Source: an uncultured Clostridia bacterium (GTDB lineage Bacteria; Bacillota; Clostridia; Christensenellales; Aristaeellaceae). Taken from it: DNA of 6,598 bases. A program made the position numbers and the translations under genes. This document shows, piece after piece, positions 5,683 to 6,598 of the stretch. Position 1 is the stretch's first letter, and each line of letters opens with the position of its first letter. The stretch spans positions 1 through 6,598 of the forward strand of contig CAKUAV010000154.1 of NCBI GenBank assembly GCA_934636425.1. Direction: 5' to 3'. The notes below the pieces were generated by a model. That model was not told the origin of the DNA and did no database searches. It saw only the letters and a list, made by a program, of their open reading frames with translations.

Positions 5683-6324
5683 TCAGAGATTCATGGCGCG
5701 AACGCGCGCGCACAGCGCCTCGGCCAGGCGCGCGTGTCCCTCCGCCGTCATGTGTATGGCGTCCTCGCGGGAGGCCGCGGCATACTGCCCCGCGTCGAGG
5801 AAATCGCAGCGCATGAGCCGGGCGTAGCGCGCGTATTCCGCGGCCAGACCGCGCGTCACCGCGGCGGCGTTTTTGCCGAACACCTGCGCATAGCTGGTCT
5901 GCATGATGTTTTCGCCGATGGGCGGCGGCGCGACCAGCAGCACCCGGGGCGGCGCGCCGCGCTCGTCCATGCCGTAGAGCCGAATCAGCCGGATCAGGCG
6001 CATATTGCCCTCGGCGATGGTGCGCGCGGTCATGTTGAAGCGCATCTTCGCGTCGTTTGCGCCCAGCATGAGTATGACCAGATCGAGCGGATTGTGGCTC
6101 ATCAGGCAGGGCGGCAGATACGCCGCGCCGCTCTTGTAGCCGCCCTCGACCGGATCGTCGAACACGGTGGTGCGCCCGCCGAAGCCCTCCTCGATCACGG
6201 CGTATTCTTCGCCGAGCAGGCTTTGCAGGCGCGTCGGCCAGCGGACGCTTTCGTCATAGCGGCCGCCGCTGGGACGGCAGCCGTAGGTGTTGGAATCGCC
6301 AAAGCAGAGTATGTGTTTCTTCAT
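5683..6324 (-). CDS. SGNH/GDSL esterase, MsAcT-like arylesterase/acyltransferase
   Basis: This 213-residue SGNH hydrolase has block I GDSNTYG with nucleophile S11, block II VIEEGFGGRTT (43-53) with the oxyanion glycine, block III LGAND (88-91 region) with N90, and block V DAIHMTAEGH with D188 and H191. From memory, the spacing and several long matches (VIEEG..RTT..DDP, YLP.CL..H.PLDLVI.MLG.ND, VLLVAPPP) follow the Mycobacterium smegmatis acyltransferase/arylesterase MsAcT, whose nucleophile is also S11. There is no signal peptide, so a cytosolic esterase or acyltransferase on small acyl esters is likely; the natural substrate is unknown. I chose the ATG at 6324 because the family begins MKxILCFGDS. 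A TTG at 6342 would add MQANIV and has AAAGGAG 7 nt upstream. A hairpin lies between that site and the ATG. It may be co-transcribed with the dehydrogenase gene. Confidence 0.92.
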   Translation of the reverse strand: MKKHILCFGDSNTYGCRPSGGRYDESVRWPTRLQSLLGEEYAVIEEGFGGRTTVFDDPVEGGYKSGAAYLPPCLMSHNPLDLVILMLGANDAKMRFNMTARTIAEGNMRLIRLIRLYGMDERGAPPRVLLVAPPPIGENIMQTSYAQVFGKNAAAVTRGLAAEYARYARLMRCDFLDAGQYAAASREDAIHMTAEGHARLAEALCARVRAMNL

Positions 6325-6334
6325 AACTATATTC

Positions 6335-6356
6335 GCCTGCAAAGGCAGGCTCCTTT
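6335..6356 (-). promoter_or_regulatory. Hairpin between Shine-Dalgarno and ATG of the SGNH gene
   Basis: On the minus strand AAAGGA (6351-6356) is followed directly by a perfect 6-bp stem, GCCTGC-CTTT-GCAGGC (6335-6350), then 10 nt, then the ATG at 6324. Unfolded, the Shine-Dalgarno is 26 nt from the ATG, too far. Folded, it is an ideal 10 nt. The alternative TTG start lies at the loop/stem junction. The stem may therefore decide start choice or tune translation. Confidence 0.45.
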
Positions 6357-6598
6357 GTCCAGATTGCCGCTGTTTTGGGCTTCTTCACGGAATCTTGGGG
6401 GGGAATGCATGTCCATAGCAGCAAAAGAACACGGCATCCGTCAAAAACCTTCGGAGAACTCAAGAGGGTCGAAACTCTCTTTTTCAATCGTACCAGCAGC
6501 GCGTACGAGCGGAGCGGGACGATTTTTGCGGCGGAAAATCCCGTTTCCAGATCAAAAACCGGAGAGAGGGGACGCGGCAGGGAGCTTGCATCCCCGTT
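6357..6598. other. Right-edge region rich in inverted repeats, no convincing gene
   Basis: This stretch upstream of the SGNH gene shows several short inverted repeats on the plus strand. One is AAGAGGG/CTCTCTT (6462-6468, 6475-6481) followed by TTT. The second is GGG-ATTTT/AAAAT-CCC (6516-6542) with a 3-nt bulge. The third is GGGGA/TCCCC (6568-6595). A plus-strand frame is open from 6327 to the window end, with an ATG at 6405 preceded only by a G-run. A TTG-started minus-strand frame (6254-6487) overlaps the SGNH gene. Neither resembles a known protein. No good sigma-A promoter for the SGNH gene was found. A dispersed non-coding repeat or a leader is possible, as is the start of an unknown plus-strand gene running off the edge. 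Confidence 0.35.

Noticed and set aside
6254..6487. 77-codon minus-strand frame upstream of the SGNH gene
   Set aside because: It starts at TTG without a ribosome binding site, overlaps the SGNH coding start in another frame and has no recognisable domain.

Overview
The window comes from a GC-rich member of the Clostridia (Firmicutes), probably an uncultured gut-type lineage. The evidence is the rpmH–rnpA–yidD–yidC–khpB(jag) gene order, a bL34 protein of clostridial type (YQPKKRQRS core), AGGAGG-like ribosome binding sites and consensus sigma-A promoters. The species cannot be named from this sequence. Every gene I can support is on the minus strand, so transcription runs from right to left.

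Right edge (about 6325-6598): no convincing gene. It is rich in short inverted repeats, with open frames on both strands, and may be part of a dispersed repeat. Next come an SGNH/GDSL esterase of the MsAcT acyltransferase type (5683-6324) and an iron-dependent, YqhD/butanol-dehydrogenase-type alcohol dehydrogenase (4435-5607). These two may be co-transcribed metabolic genes.

Middle (4151-4371): a lone 5S rRNA gene with its own strong promoter and its own intrinsic terminator. No 16S or 23S sequence is present.

Centre and left (122-4052): a near-consensus promoter drives rpmH (bL34), rnpA (RNase P protein) and yidD (insertion efficiency factor), packed with a 5-nt gap and a 4-nt overlap. About 400 nt without a supportable gene follow, containing terminator-like and other hairpins. 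Then come yidC (membrane insertase), khpB/jag (KH-R3H RNA-binding protein) and a PHP-domain metal-dependent hydrolase, joined by 4-nt and 11-nt overlaps. YidC and YidD act in membrane protein insertion, RnpA in tRNA 5' maturation, bL34 in the ribosome, and KhpB in RNA binding. The PHP gene occupies the position where mnmE commonly follows khpB. dnaA is not on the other side of rpmH, so the usual dnaA/oriC neighbourhood is not present here.

Left edge (2-47): a perfect 16-bp hairpin with a T-tract, oriented to stop a plus-strand transcript entering from outside the window.

Most of the window is ordinary housekeeping DNA and I see no new defence or mobile system. The points most worth checking are the solitary 5S gene, the structured yidD–yidC gap, the right-edge region, the repeat-built KhpB linker and a sharp Ile-Leu codon-pair bias.
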